From Roseiarcus sp035606915 (lineage in GTDB: Bacteria > Pseudomonadota > Alphaproteobacteria > Rhizobiales > Beijerinckiaceae): a DNA stretch of 5,496 bases. The notes under the pieces were generated by a model. It saw only the letters and a list, made by a program, of their open reading frames with translations, ran no database searches and was not told where the DNA came from. The DNA lies in contig DATNDU010000167.1 of the NCBI GenBank assembly GCA_035606915.1, positions 1-5,496 on the forward strand, given 5' to 3'. The translations under genes were made by a program, and so were the position numbers. Each line of letters begins with the position of its first letter. Position 1 is the stretch's first letter. Below are positions 1 to 5,302 of the stretch, piece after piece.

Positions 1-383
1 GTCGGGGGCGTCGGCTTGCTCGGTTGTTCCTCCGCTGCCTGCTCTTTCGGCGGCTGCTCTTCCGGCACCGAGTCGGCGTCGGCGGATTGCGCCGGCGCGC
101 TGCCCGCCTCCGTGCCGTTGCCGCCCCCGCCGCCGCCGGCGTGGCCGCCTGCCGAGCCGGCGGAACCGTCCTCGAGAACGAGCGTCACCAGCGGCACCGG
201 CACATCGACGGGTTCGCTGCGCGGCAACAGGAAGATGCCGAAGAGGATGAGAAAATGAAAAAACAGCGAAGCGGCGATGTGCCGGCGGTTCGGCCGGTCG
301 CCGTGGCGTCCGGCACGGGCGGCGAGCAATTCGGGCAACTCACGTTTCGGCCCGTAATTCGACATGGCGAATTGCGGCGCCAT
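1..383 (-). CDS. TonB-like envelope protein, N-terminal part (cut by window edge)
   Basis: The reading frame is open from the ATG at 383 to the window edge: 127 codons, no stop, so the C-terminal domain is not seen. The order of parts is that of a TonB/TolA-type protein: a basic cytoplasmic N-terminus (residues about 13-35), one hydrophobic segment (about 36-53, HIAASLFFHFLILFGIFLL), a short V/P-rich stretch (VDVPVPLVTLVLEDG, 59-73), a Gly-rich linker with six consecutive Gly (83-88), then a Pro/Glu/Gln/Lys-rich region (106-127) of the kind that spans the periplasm. TonB proteins couple the proton motive force to outer-membrane transporters. The ATG at 383 is preferred over the in-frame ATG at 365 because AGAAGG lies 6 nt upstream of it, while 365 has no such site. 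The VOC gene ends 70 nt upstream on the same strand, so co-transcription is possible. Without the C-terminal domain, TolA or another single-span Pro-rich protein is also possible. Confidence 0.6.
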   Translation of the reverse strand, partial: MAPQFAMSNYGPKRELPELLAARAGRHGDRPNRRHIAASLFFHFLILFGIFLLPRSEPVDVPVPLVTLVLEDGSAGSAGGHAGGGGGGNGTEAGSAPAQSADADSVPEEQPPKEQAAEEQPSKPTPP

Positions 384-453
384 TCCCAGCCTTCTCTTAC
401 CCCGCCCCGTTGGTAAACGCTGGGTTCGGCCGGCTTGGTCCGTCGTCTGCCGC

Positions 454-1329
454 TCAGCGTCCCGCGGCGAATTCGAGGACAACACCAAAAGTCTCCGCCG
501 AGCCGACCTGGATCGACGCGGCCTCGCGCCGCGCGGCGACGCCGTTCGCCCGCAGCAACTCCTCGGTCGCCGCCAAATCCTCGACCCGCACGCGATAGGC
601 GGCGAAATACGGTGTCGCCACCGCTGGAGCCGCGCCGCCTGGGAAGCGGGCGGCGAAGGCGGCAGGGTCGAGCACGGTGATGGCGCCGCGCGATGTCGCC
701 ACGGCGAGCGCGCCGTCCTTGTCGCCGATGACGCCGTCGGGCTGCAGCTTGGCGAAGAACCCGGCGAGCGAGCGCGGCGCCGGCGCGACCATCACCACCT
801 CGTCGAGGGCGAGCGCCCCGTTGCGATGTTTCTGGTACTCCTTCTTCCAGAAATATTGCGGCGCGTGCTGCTGGCAGACAAAGAAGGCGGCGTCGGGCAT
901 GCGCTTGTCGGTGATGAAGGCGAGCGAGAAGCCGACGGTCGCCGCCTTGCCGTCGGGGAGCATGGCCTGGCGCGAGAAATCGAACGGCGCGTAAGTCTCC
1001 AGTCCCGAGGCGGCGAACTCGCACTGGTCCCGCCTCGCGTCGTCGCTGGCGAAGACAAGCATCGACATGCCCTCGCGCGCGGCGAGGAAGCGCTCGTTGA
1101 AGGCGGCGAAGGCGAACTCGCCCGGCACCGGTGGCTTGATCAAGTCGCGATCGGCGACGGCAAGCAGCTCGAGGAAATTGCCGTCGAGCTGAACCAGGCT
1201 GTTTTCGGTGCCGAACGGATGGCGCGCCTTCGGCGTCAGGGTGAAACCGAGGCGCGCGTAGAACGCGCGAGCAGCGTCGAGATCGCGCACGCAGAGAACA
1301 AGGTGGTCGAGCGGACGTTCTACCGGCAT
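454..1329 (-). CDS. VOC family protein (glyoxalase-like domain)
   Basis: This is a 291-residue protein of the vicinal oxygen chelate superfamily. It opens with the typical first VOC strand-helix unit, DHLVLCVRDLDAARAFYARLGF (residues 8-29), where His9 is a likely metal ligand. The strand NFLELLAV follows, with Glu54 in the usual second-ligand position. A C-terminal segment (about 245-291) repeats the pattern with VRVEDLAATEELLRANG and ends in GVVLEF (Glu286), suggesting two VOC modules. The length and layout match the larger glyoxalase-like proteins (Pfam Glyoxalase_3 type), whose substrates are mostly unknown; it is not a typical GloA. The ATG at 1329 is well supported because an in-frame TAG lies four codons upstream and no other start codon falls between. 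Its ribosome binding site is weak. It is divergent from the cupin gene (75-bp gap) and lies upstream of the TonB-like gene. No signal peptide is seen, so it is probably cytoplasmic. The fold is confident; the reaction is not known. Confidence 0.9.
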   Translation of the reverse strand: MPVERPLDHLVLCVRDLDAARAFYARLGFTLTPKARHPFGTENSLVQLDGNFLELLAVADRDLIKPPVPGEFAFAAFNERFLAAREGMSMLVFASDDARRDQCEFAASGLETYAPFDFSRQAMLPDGKAATVGFSLAFITDKRMPDAAFFVCQQHAPQYFWKKEYQKHRNGALALDEVVMVAPAPRSLAGFFAKLQPDGVIGDKDGALAVATSRGAITVLDPAAFAARFPGGAAPAVATPYFAAYRVRVEDLAATEELLRANGVAARREAASIQVGSAETFGVVLEFAAGR

Positions 1330-1339
1330 GACGCGACGC

Positions 1340-1373
1340 TAGCCGAGATGACCGTGGACGGCAATCTCGGCTA
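1340..1373. promoter_or_regulatory. Inverted repeat in the divergent VOC/cupin promoter region
   Basis: A perfect 10-bp inverted repeat, TAGCCGAGAT (1340-1349) and ATCTCGGCTA (1364-1373), is separated by 14 bp. A smaller CCGT-GG-ACGG symmetry (1352-1361) sits in its centre. It fills nearly half of the 75-bp gap between the two divergent starts, ending 10 nt from the VOC ATG. A site shared by two divergent promoters, bound by a dimeric regulator, is the simplest reading. A hairpin in the 5' leader of the VOC mRNA is the alternative. A terminator is unlikely because both genes are transcribed away from it. No regulator gene is next to it. Confidence 0.45.
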
Positions 1374-1404
1374 ATCTAGCGACAACGGATGTCGGAGGAC
1401 TCGC

Positions 1405-1935
1405 ATGGCGAAAAAACATGGCGAAACCGCGATCGAGCTCTACCGCCTCGCCGATGACGGCATCATCCCGAACAATCCGACGCTGCCCCTGATCGTCTAT
1501 CGCGCCGCGTTGCCGGCGCGCGCCGATCTCGCCCACGATCTCGAGACCCTCTTTGCCGGCAACGGCTGGGGCGGCGGCTGGCGCAACGGCATCTTCGCCT
1601 ATCATCACTACCACAGCGACGCGCACGAGGTTCTCGGCATTGCCAGCGGCGAGGCGCGCGTTCGCTTCGGCGGCGAAAGCGGCGAGAGCGTCACGGTATA
1701 TGCCGGCGACGTCGTCGTCGTTCCCGCCGGCATCGGCCACAAAAAGGAAAGCGCGAGCGCCGATCTCCTCGTCGTCGGCGCCTATCCGGACGGGCGCGGC
1801 CCCGATCTCAACACCGGCAAGAGCGGCGAGCGGCCGCGCGTGCTCGACAATATCGCACGGGTCGCGCTGCCGAAGGCCGACCCGGTATTCGGCCCCGACG
1901 GACCGCTGACGGAATATTGGGCCGCGACGGCCTAG
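1405..1935 (+). CDS. YjlB-like cupin domain protein
   Basis: This is a 176-residue single-domain cupin. Both conserved cupin motifs are complete. Motif 1, G(X)5HXH(X)4E(X)6G, is formed by Gly62, His68, His70, Glu75 and Gly82. Motif 2, G(X)5PXG(X)2H, is formed by Gly101, Pro107, Gly109 and His112. His68, His70, Glu75 and His112 should bind one metal ion, so the site looks functional. The flanking sequence, including the N-terminal LADDGIIPNNPTLPLIVYR and the conserved GWGGGWRNGIFAYHHYHS, matches the YjlB group (COG4297) of uncharacterised cupins; the substrate and reaction are unknown. No signal peptide or membrane segment is seen. The start is firm: GGAGGA at 1394-1399 lies 5 nt before the ATG. 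The gene is divergent from the VOC gene and convergent with epmA (48-bp gap). The pairing with a VOC protein, another metal-dependent small-molecule enzyme fold, may be meaningful but is not proof of a shared pathway. Confidence 0.92.
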   Translation: MAKKHGETAIELYRLADDGIIPNNPTLPLIVYRAALPARADLAHDLETLFAGNGWGGGWRNGIFAYHHYHSDAHEVLGIASGEARVRFGGESGESVTVYAGDVVVVPAGIGHKKESASADLLVVGAYPDGRGPDLNTGKSGERPRVLDNIARVALPKADPVFGPDGPLTEYWAATA

Positions 1936-1983
1936 CCGTTCGGCCCCGGGGGCATTCGCCTACCAAGTCATTCGCTCATCGCG

Positions 1984-3024
1984 TCATTCGGCCACCGGTA
2001 CGAACAGCACCTCCTCAATGCTGGCCGCGCCGGTCGCCAGCATGACGAGGCGATCGACGCCGAGCGCGATCCCGGCGCTCTCCGGCATGCCGTGGGCGAG
2101 CGCCGCCAGAAAATCCTCATCGACCGGATAATCGTAGCCGTAGAGCGCTCGCTTGCGCGCGCGGTCGGCCGCGAAGCGGGCGCGCTGCGCCGCCGCATCG
2201 GTGAGCTCGCTGAAGGCATTGGCGAGCTCGAGGCCGCAGACATAGATCTCGAAGCGCTCGGCGAGGCGGGCATCCTCGGCTTTGGCACGCGACAGCGCGG
2301 CGAGGGCGATCGGGTAGTCGTAGAGGATCGTCGGCGTTCCGATGCCGAGCCGCGGCTCGATGCGGTCGAGGAAGAGGCGGAAGAAGAGGTCCTCCCAATC
2401 GTCGCTCGCATGCGGCGCAATGCCGATGCCGCGCGACGCCGCGGCGAGCAGATCGAGGTTCGGATGCAGCGGGTCGGGCGCGGTGGCGAGGATGTCGATA
2501 TTGCAGAAGCGAGCGAAGGCGTCGGCGACGGTGAGGTATTGCCACGCGCCGGCGAGGTCGCAGCGCCGCCCCGCCCAGCGGAACCCGCCGCCGCCCGACG
2601 AAGCGACCACGTCGCGCAACAGCGCCTCGCAATCCTCCATCAAATCGCGATAGGTGGCGCCGGCACGATACCATTCCAGCATGGTGAACTCGGGATGGTG
2701 GGTACGCGCCCGCTCGCCGTTGCGAAAGACATGGGCGAGCTGAAAGATGCGCGGCAACCCGGCGACGAGCAGTTTCTTCATGGCGAATTCGGGCGAGGTG
2801 TGGAGATGCAGCGCGCGCCGCCCGCCCGCCGGCGTCACCAGCTCCGTCGAGAACGCCATGAGATGCGGCTCCAACCCGGGCGAGACCTGCAGCGCTGGGG
2901 TCTCGACTTCCAGAAAATCGCGCTCGTCGAAGAAGCATCGGATGGCGGCGACGATGCGGGCGCGCGCTTCGAGAATGGGACGGCGGGCGGCGAAGCATTC
3001 GCGATTCCACCAAGCGGTCGTCAC
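1984..3024 (-). CDS. epmA: EF-P--(R)-beta-lysine ligase EpmA (PoxA/GenX)
   Basis: EpmA is a paralogue of the class II lysyl-tRNA synthetase catalytic core without the anticodon-binding domain. It activates (R)-beta-lysine and attaches it to a conserved lysine of elongation factor P, which relieves ribosome stalling at polyproline. From the GTG at 3024 the product has 346 residues, close to the usual 325-350. Visible marks are FLEVETPALQVSPGLEPHL (37-55), LHTSPEFAMKKLLVAG (74-89), the motif 2 region FRNGERARTHHPEFTMLEWYR (100-120), the GLELANAFSELTD segment, and motif 3, GIALGVDRL (318-326). An ordinary lysS would carry an N-terminal OB domain, which is absent. The frame is open back to an ATG at 3375, but that would overlap the divergent permease gene and add about 117 low-complexity residues. 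The GTG just before TAWWNRECFAARRP is chosen because the WW...RRP start fits my memory of alphaproteobacterial EpmA. Its own ribosome binding site is weak. Neither epmB nor efp is adjacent. Confidence 0.95.
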   Translation of the reverse strand: MTTAWWNRECFAARRPILEARARIVAAIRCFFDERDFLEVETPALQVSPGLEPHLMAFSTELVTPAGGRRALHLHTSPEFAMKKLLVAGLPRIFQLAHVFRNGERARTHHPEFTMLEWYRAGATYRDLMEDCEALLRDVVASSGGGGFRWAGRRCDLAGAWQYLTVADAFARFCNIDILATAPDPLHPNLDLLAAASRGIGIAPHASDDWEDLFFRLFLDRIEPRLGIGTPTILYDYPIALAALSRAKAEDARLAERFEIYVCGLELANAFSELTDAAAQRARFAADRARKRALYGYDYPVDEDFLAALAHGMPESAGIALGVDRLVMLATGAASIEEVLFVPVAE

Positions 3025-3098
3025 GTCGATATCGCTGCGTGAAAGTACCGGCGGAATGGCACGATAAAAGCGGCCACACGGCTGGCGATCGGAGGCAT
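3021..3098 (-). CDS. Possible 25-codon leader ORF overlapping the epmA start
   Basis: Upstream of epmA an ATG at 3098, with GGAG 7 nt before it, opens a 25-codon frame (starting MPPIASRVAAF and ending AIST). Its TGA stop overlaps the epmA GTG start in a GTGA arrangement. Such overlaps often couple translation of the downstream gene to the upstream one, which would make up for the weak ribosome binding site of epmA. The peptide matches nothing I recognise, and a 25-codon frame can easily arise by chance in GC-rich DNA, so this is a tentative call. Confidence 0.25.
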   Translation of the reverse strand: MPPIASRVAAFIVPFRRYFHAAIST

Positions 3099-3119
3099 AT
3101 CCCTGCTCCAGCTTCTGGG

Positions 3120-3138
3120 TATTGTCACCGCCACAATA
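3120..3138. promoter_or_regulatory. Small palindrome between epmA and the TauE/SafE permease gene
   Basis: TATTGT-N7-ACAATA is a perfect 6-bp inverted repeat in the 156-bp divergent gap, about 42 bp before the permease ATG and 96 bp before the epmA GTG. It contains the T-N11-A spacing seen in many LysR-type sites. It is one of the most AT-rich spots of the gap. It could be an operator, but arms this short also occur by chance. I found no convincing -35/-10 pair for either gene. Confidence 0.25.
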
Positions 3139-3180
3139 AACCCTTTGATGACAGAGCGGCACAGCCCTTAACGTCCGACG

Positions 3181-3903
3181 ATGGACCCTTTCAACGCCAT
3201 CGCCGCCGCCGTCGCCGTGCTCTTCATCGCAACGCTTGCCCGCTCGACTTTCGGGTTCGGCGACGCGCTGATCGCCATGCCGCTGCTGACGCTGCTTCTC
3301 GGCATCCGCAGCGCGACGCCGATCATCGCCCTCATCGGATCGAGCGTCACGCTGCTCATCGTCTGGCGCAGCCACGCGCGCATCGATCTTGCGGCGATCA
3401 AAAGACTGACAATCAGCGCCTTGCTCGGGATTCCACTCGGAATTTGGCTTTTCACGGCGTTGCCCGCCGCCCTCGTCACGACGGCGCTCGGCATCTCCCT
3501 CATCCTCTTCGGCGCCTACGCCCTATTGGCGCCGACGGCCGCCGTGCTGTCGGATGCGCGCTGGGCCTATCCCTTCGGTTTTATCGCCGGCGGCCTAGGC
3601 GGGGCCTACAACATGTCGGGCGCGCCGGTCGTCGTCTACGGCACGCTCCGGCGCTGGCCGCCGGCGGAGTTCCGCGCCAGCATTCATGGATTTTATCTGC
3701 CGACCGGCCTGGTGACCCTTGCCGGACACGGTATCGGCGGGCTGTGGACCGACACGGTCTGGCAGATCACGCTGGCAGCCTTGCCTCTCGCCGTCGTGGC
3801 GGTGCTGCTTGGCGAACGGCTCAACCGCGCCATTCCGAGCGAGAAATTCGCGCCGCTCATTCACACGTCGCTCATCCTTCTCGGCGCGGCGCTTCTTTTC
3901 TGA
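3181..3903 (+). CDS. Sulfite exporter TauE/SafE family membrane protein
   Basis: This 240-residue protein is strongly hydrophobic, with about eight likely membrane helices in two related halves, as in the TauE/SafE (DUF81, Pfam PF01925) permeases. Each half has the family's Gly-rich re-entrant motif: RSTFGFGDALIAMPLL (residues 21-36) and GGLGGAYNMSGAPVVVYGTL (137-156). The loop segment WRSHARIDL (62-70), after the second helix, is also typical. Characterised members move sulfite, sulfoacetate, taurine-derived or other organic sulfur anions across the inner membrane, but substrates differ widely and no sulfur-metabolism gene is nearby, so the substrate is open. The start is firm: an in-frame TAA lies at 3169-3171 and the ATG at 3181 is the first start codon after it. 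No clear Shine-Dalgarno site is seen, so the mRNA may have a short leader. The gene is divergent from epmA and convergent with the microprotein at 3956-4033. Confidence 0.92.
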   Translation: MDPFNAIAAAVAVLFIATLARSTFGFGDALIAMPLLTLLLGIRSATPIIALIGSSVTLLIVWRSHARIDLAAIKRLTISALLGIPLGIWLFTALPAALVTTALGISLILFGAYALLAPTAAVLSDARWAYPFGFIAGGLGGAYNMSGAPVVVYGTLRRWPPAEFRASIHGFYLPTGLVTLAGHGIGGLWTDTVWQITLAALPLAVVAVLLGERLNRAIPSEKFAPLIHTSLILLGAALLF

Positions 3904-3913
3904 AATCGAGATC

Positions 3914-3929
3914 GCGCGGCGCCCCGCGC
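3914..3929. terminator. Possible terminator hairpin after the TauE/SafE gene
   Basis: GCGCGG (3914-3919) and CCGCGC (3924-3929) form a perfect 6-bp GC stem with a 4-nt loop, starting 11 nt after the permease stop codon. It is followed on the plus strand by TGTTTCC, a short and poor T tract. It lies between convergent genes and could serve either direction. The weak T tract makes this a tentative call. Confidence 0.35.
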
Positions 3930-3955
3930 TGTTTCCGCCGCGGCGCTGCGACGGG

Positions 3956-4033
3956 TCAAATGACGTGGAAGAGAGAGAGGAGAATGATTACCGGAATGGG
4001 AATTCCGACCAGCCAGAGCAAAACGCCCCGCAT
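3956..4033 (-). CDS. 25-residue hydrophobic microprotein
   Basis: An ATG at 4033 opens a 25-codon frame ending in TGA at 3956-3958. The product is almost one membrane helix: MRGVLLWLVGIPIPVIILL in residues 1-19, then SLFHVI. A single Arg at position 2 and an IPIP kink at 11-14 stand out. Translation looks likely: AGGAG lies 7 nt before the ATG, one of the best ribosome binding sites in the window, and the frame fills an otherwise empty 200-bp gap between convergent genes. The lipoprotein gene ends 71 nt upstream on the same strand, so the two could share a transcript. I have the impression that similar short R-G-hydrophobic-IPIP proteins occur in other alphaproteobacteria, but I cannot name a family. 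An inner-membrane single-span peptide is the likely form. The function is unknown; it could be a regulatory or stress-linked membrane peptide. The orientation in the membrane cannot be told. Confidence 0.6.
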   Translation of the reverse strand: MRGVLLWLVGIPIPVIILLSLFHVI

Positions 4034-4104
4034 CGCGCCTCTCCTGCCGTCAACTCGCCGCACCGTCGATCCGAGATCCGCCGCAGATCACGGACAGCCC
4101 TCGA

Positions 4105-4518
4105 TCACGGACAACCATAGACGGGCGGGCCGCGATAGTCGGTGCCGCCGGGAAGGTTCTGATGAAGCGCGTCGGCGCAGCGAAGGGCGGGCGCCGGCGC
4201 GGCGGCGGTATAGGGGGGCGGCGGGGCGTTGACCGGCGTGCTGCCGTAATAGGGCTGCGCGGCGCTGCCGACGCGGCTGCCGCCGCATGTATAGGTCGCG
4301 ATGCTCTGGGAGCCGTTCGGTTGGACGCCCTGCAGGTTCGCGTATTGACCGTATTGCTGGCAATAGCTGTCCGCCCGCGCATTCGCCTGTGCCACGTCGT
4401 TGCCGTAGACTTGGTAGGACACGCTGGGCGGGGTCGCCGCCACCTCATGTGTCGGGGGTTGATATGCGCAGGCGGCGAGCGAGCCGAGCGCGACGAGGAG
4501 GGCTGCGGTGACACGCAT
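4105..4518 (-). CDS. Small Cys-containing lipoprotein of unknown function
   Basis: The product has 137 residues with a lipoprotein signal: MRVTAALLVALGSLAAC, where LAAC is the lipobox and Cys17 the predicted lipid-bearing residue. The next residue is Ala, so sorting to the outer membrane is expected, facing the periplasm. The mature part has four further Cys (53, 78, 114, 136), which could form two disulfides. One pair frames ARADSYCQQYGQYANLQG...IATYTC (48-78), a spacing I associate with small alphaproteobacterial periplasmic proteins. A Pro/Ala-rich linker (about 95-111) leads to a short C-terminal unit, LRCADALHQNLPGG...PPVYGCP. The ATG at 4518 is chosen because the signal peptide starts there and a GGAG lies 10 nt upstream; a TTG at 4548 would add ten residues before the signal. 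The gene is divergent from the Gly-zipper lipoprotein and is followed by the microprotein gene. I do not recognise a named family. Confidence 0.8.
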   Translation of the reverse strand: MRVTAALLVALGSLAACAYQPPTHEVAATPPSVSYQVYGNDVAQANARADSYCQQYGQYANLQGVQPNGSQSIATYTCGGSRVGSAAQPYYGSTPVNAPPPPYTAAAPAPALRCADALHQNLPGGTDYRGPPVYGCP

Positions 4519-4553
4519 GGCGTTATTGCTCCGGCGATGGTCCCGCAAGGGCT

Positions 4554-4580
4554 AACGCACGACGCCCCGCACCTTGTTCC
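4554..4580 (-). promoter_or_regulatory. EcfG-like promoter candidate for the lipoprotein gene at 4105-4518
   Basis: On the minus strand GGAAC (4580-4576) is followed after 18 nt by CGTT (4557-4554), 35 nt before the ATG at 4518. The alphaproteobacterial general-stress sigma factor EcfG recognises GGAAC-N16/17-CGTT; here both boxes are exact but the spacer is one base longer than usual. The surrounding CGGGAACAA closely matches CGGGACCAA upstream of the two Gly-zipper lipoprotein genes, which raises the chance that it is real. Confidence 0.35.
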
Positions 4581-4761
4581 CGCTAGTGGCAGAGCCCCTG
4601 GAAGCTCCGGCGCCCGGTCCGGCATTTCGCTTTAATGTCACGATCGCGAATCGGATTTCCATGTCTTATTGTCGCCGTGGGGACGAAGCCGGCGAGCGTT
4701 GTTCGCTGTCGCGCATCCGAGGGGAATATCGTTTGGCTATACCTGTCGTGTATATTGCCCG
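4581..4761. other. Middle of the intergenic region between divergent lipoprotein genes, no gene seen
   Basis: The gap between the starts at 4518 and 4853 is 334 bp, the longest without a gene here. Its two ends hold the promoter candidates described separately. The middle is less GC-rich than the genes around it. Short frames on both strands lack ribosome binding sites and look random. A TATATT at 4751-4756 resembles a -10 box, but no -35 box lies at the right distance. I see no tRNA, strong hairpin or long repeat. Confidence 0.5.
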
Positions 4762-4786
4762 GGACCAAATGCGCGCGAAGGGCGTT
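4762..4786 (+). promoter_or_regulatory. EcfG-like promoter candidate for the first Gly-zipper lipoprotein gene
   Basis: GGACC (4762-4766) is followed after 16 nt by CGTT (4783-4786), 66 nt before the ATG at 4853. Against the EcfG consensus GGAAC-N16/17-CGTT the spacing and the second box fit, and the first box has one mismatch. The extended form GCCCGGGACCAA recurs exactly upstream of the paralogue at 5397 with nearly the same distance to the start, while the rest of the two leaders differs. This conservation is the main support. Confidence 0.45.
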
Positions 4787-4852
4787 GTCTCGGCGTGTAT
4801 GTCGTTTCCTTATTTGCAATAACACCCACGTCCGCTTGTATGGAGATCGGCC

Positions 4853-5098
4853 ATGAAGCGCATTGGAATTAAGCTGGCGATGGTCGTCAGTCTGCTCGCT
4901 CTTGCAGCTTGCGGCGAAACCACTGGCGACCGCGGCCTAACCGGCGCCGGGATCGGCGCGGCGGTCGGCGCCGTCGGCGGCGCCTTGGTCGGCGCGCCAC
5001 TCGCGGGTGCGGCGATCGGCGCCGGCGTCGGCGCGGCAACCGGCGCGCTCACCAGCCCAAGTAGCGTCGATCTCGGCAAGCCGGTCTGGGAGCGCTGA
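4853..5098 (+). CDS. Gly-zipper small lipoprotein (first copy)
   Basis: This 81-residue protein starts with a lipoprotein signal, MKRIGIKLAMVVSLLALAAC, with lipobox LAAC and predicted lipidated Cys20. After a short GETTGDRGLTGAG linker comes a glycine zipper (about residues 31-65) with repeated G-A-x-x-G-A/G spacing, as in YMGG/17-kDa-antigen-like proteins, then a polar tail, TSPSSVDLGKPVWER. Gly zippers pack closely in membranes, and such lipoproteins sit in the outer membrane and are often linked to envelope integrity or stress. The actual role is unknown. The start is supported by GGAG (4842-4845) 7 nt before the ATG. A paralogue begins 298 bp downstream in the same direction, with a hairpin between them, so the two are probably separate transcripts. 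I recognise the general type as common in alphaproteobacteria but know no gene name. Confidence 0.88.
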   Translation: MKRIGIKLAMVVSLLALAACGETTGDRGLTGAGIGAAVGAVGGALVGAPLAGAAIGAGVGAATGALTSPSSVDLGKPVWER

Positions 5099-5169
5099 GC
5101 AGCGTTTCACCGGCGCGCGCCCGGCCCTGTGAGATCGCGGCGCCAATTCTTCTCGATTTCTTGCTTTAG

Positions 5170-5202
5170 GTAACCGGACAGGCTCCCCGCCCGTCCGGTT
5201 AC
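5170..5202 (+). terminator. Stem-loop after the first Gly-zipper lipoprotein gene
   Basis: GTAACCGGAC (5170-5179) and GTCCGGTTAC (5193-5202) form a perfect 10-bp stem around a 13-nt loop, extendable by a G-U and an A-U pair. It starts 71 nt after the stop codon. The downstream side reads TTGTCATG, so the T tract is poor. The stem is strong enough for a terminator or for 3'-end protection of the mRNA. Its place between two same-strand genes that each have their own promoter candidate supports a terminator. Confidence 0.6.
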
Positions 5203-5302
5203 TTGTCATGCGAACCTTGGAAGGCGGCGCGTTGCGCGCCCGGCCTTACCTATTCAACTTTGCTCGCCGCGGGGCGACATCCGGCAGTCGCCCAGAGGCC
5301 CG
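5203..5302. other. Spacer between the tandem lipoprotein genes, no gene seen
   Basis: This is the part of the 298-bp gap that lies between the stem-loop at 5170-5202 and the promoter candidate at 5303. It holds two small hairpins, GGCGCG-TTG-CGCGCC (5226-5240) and GGGCGAC-N8-GTCGCCC (5272-5293). A 42-codon frame from the ATG at 5208 has no ribosome binding site and an Arg-rich composition typical of chance frames in GC-rich DNA. I see no credible gene. Confidence 0.5.

Noticed and set aside
185..1024. Minus-strand frame of 279 codons spanning the TonB-like and VOC genes
   Set aside because: Arg-rich shifted frame that overlaps two better supported genes on the same strand.
364..1374. Long plus-strand frame (336 codons) opposite the VOC gene
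   Set aside because: Antisense frame in GC-rich DNA; the Arg/Glu/Gly-rich product shows no domain, while the minus strand encodes a clear VOC fold.
1943..1958. CCCCGGGG-type palindrome between the convergent cupin and epmA genes, considered as a terminator
   Set aside because: The stem has no room for a loop and no T tract follows; it is ordinary GC-rich sequence.
2092..3042. Long plus-strand frame (316 codons) opposite epmA
   Set aside because: Antisense shadow; the minus-strand frame carries all class II synthetase motifs of EpmA.
3025..3375. N-terminal extension of the epmA frame to an ATG at 3375
   Set aside because: It would overlap the divergent TauE/SafE gene by 195 bp, the added residues are charged low-complexity sequence typical of an antisense frame, and EpmA would become about 117 residues too long.
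3992..4007. CGGAAT-GGGA-ATTCCG hairpin between convergent genes, considered as a terminator
   Set aside because: It lies inside the microprotein frame and follows from the Ile-Pro-Ile-Pro codons; no T tract follows on either strand.
4518..4548. TTG at 4548 as start of the Cys-containing lipoprotein
   Set aside because: It would place ten polar residues before the signal peptide; the ATG at 4518 puts the basic residue and hydrophobic core in the normal position.
4162..4635. Plus-strand frame of 157 codons opposite the Cys-containing lipoprotein gene
   Set aside because: No ribosome binding site, Arg/Gly-rich composition, and the other strand has a clear signal peptide with lipobox.
4519..4852. 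tRNA or small RNA gene in the 334-bp gap
   Set aside because: No cloverleaf, TPsiC-like arm or stem-loop with T tract could be made out on either strand.
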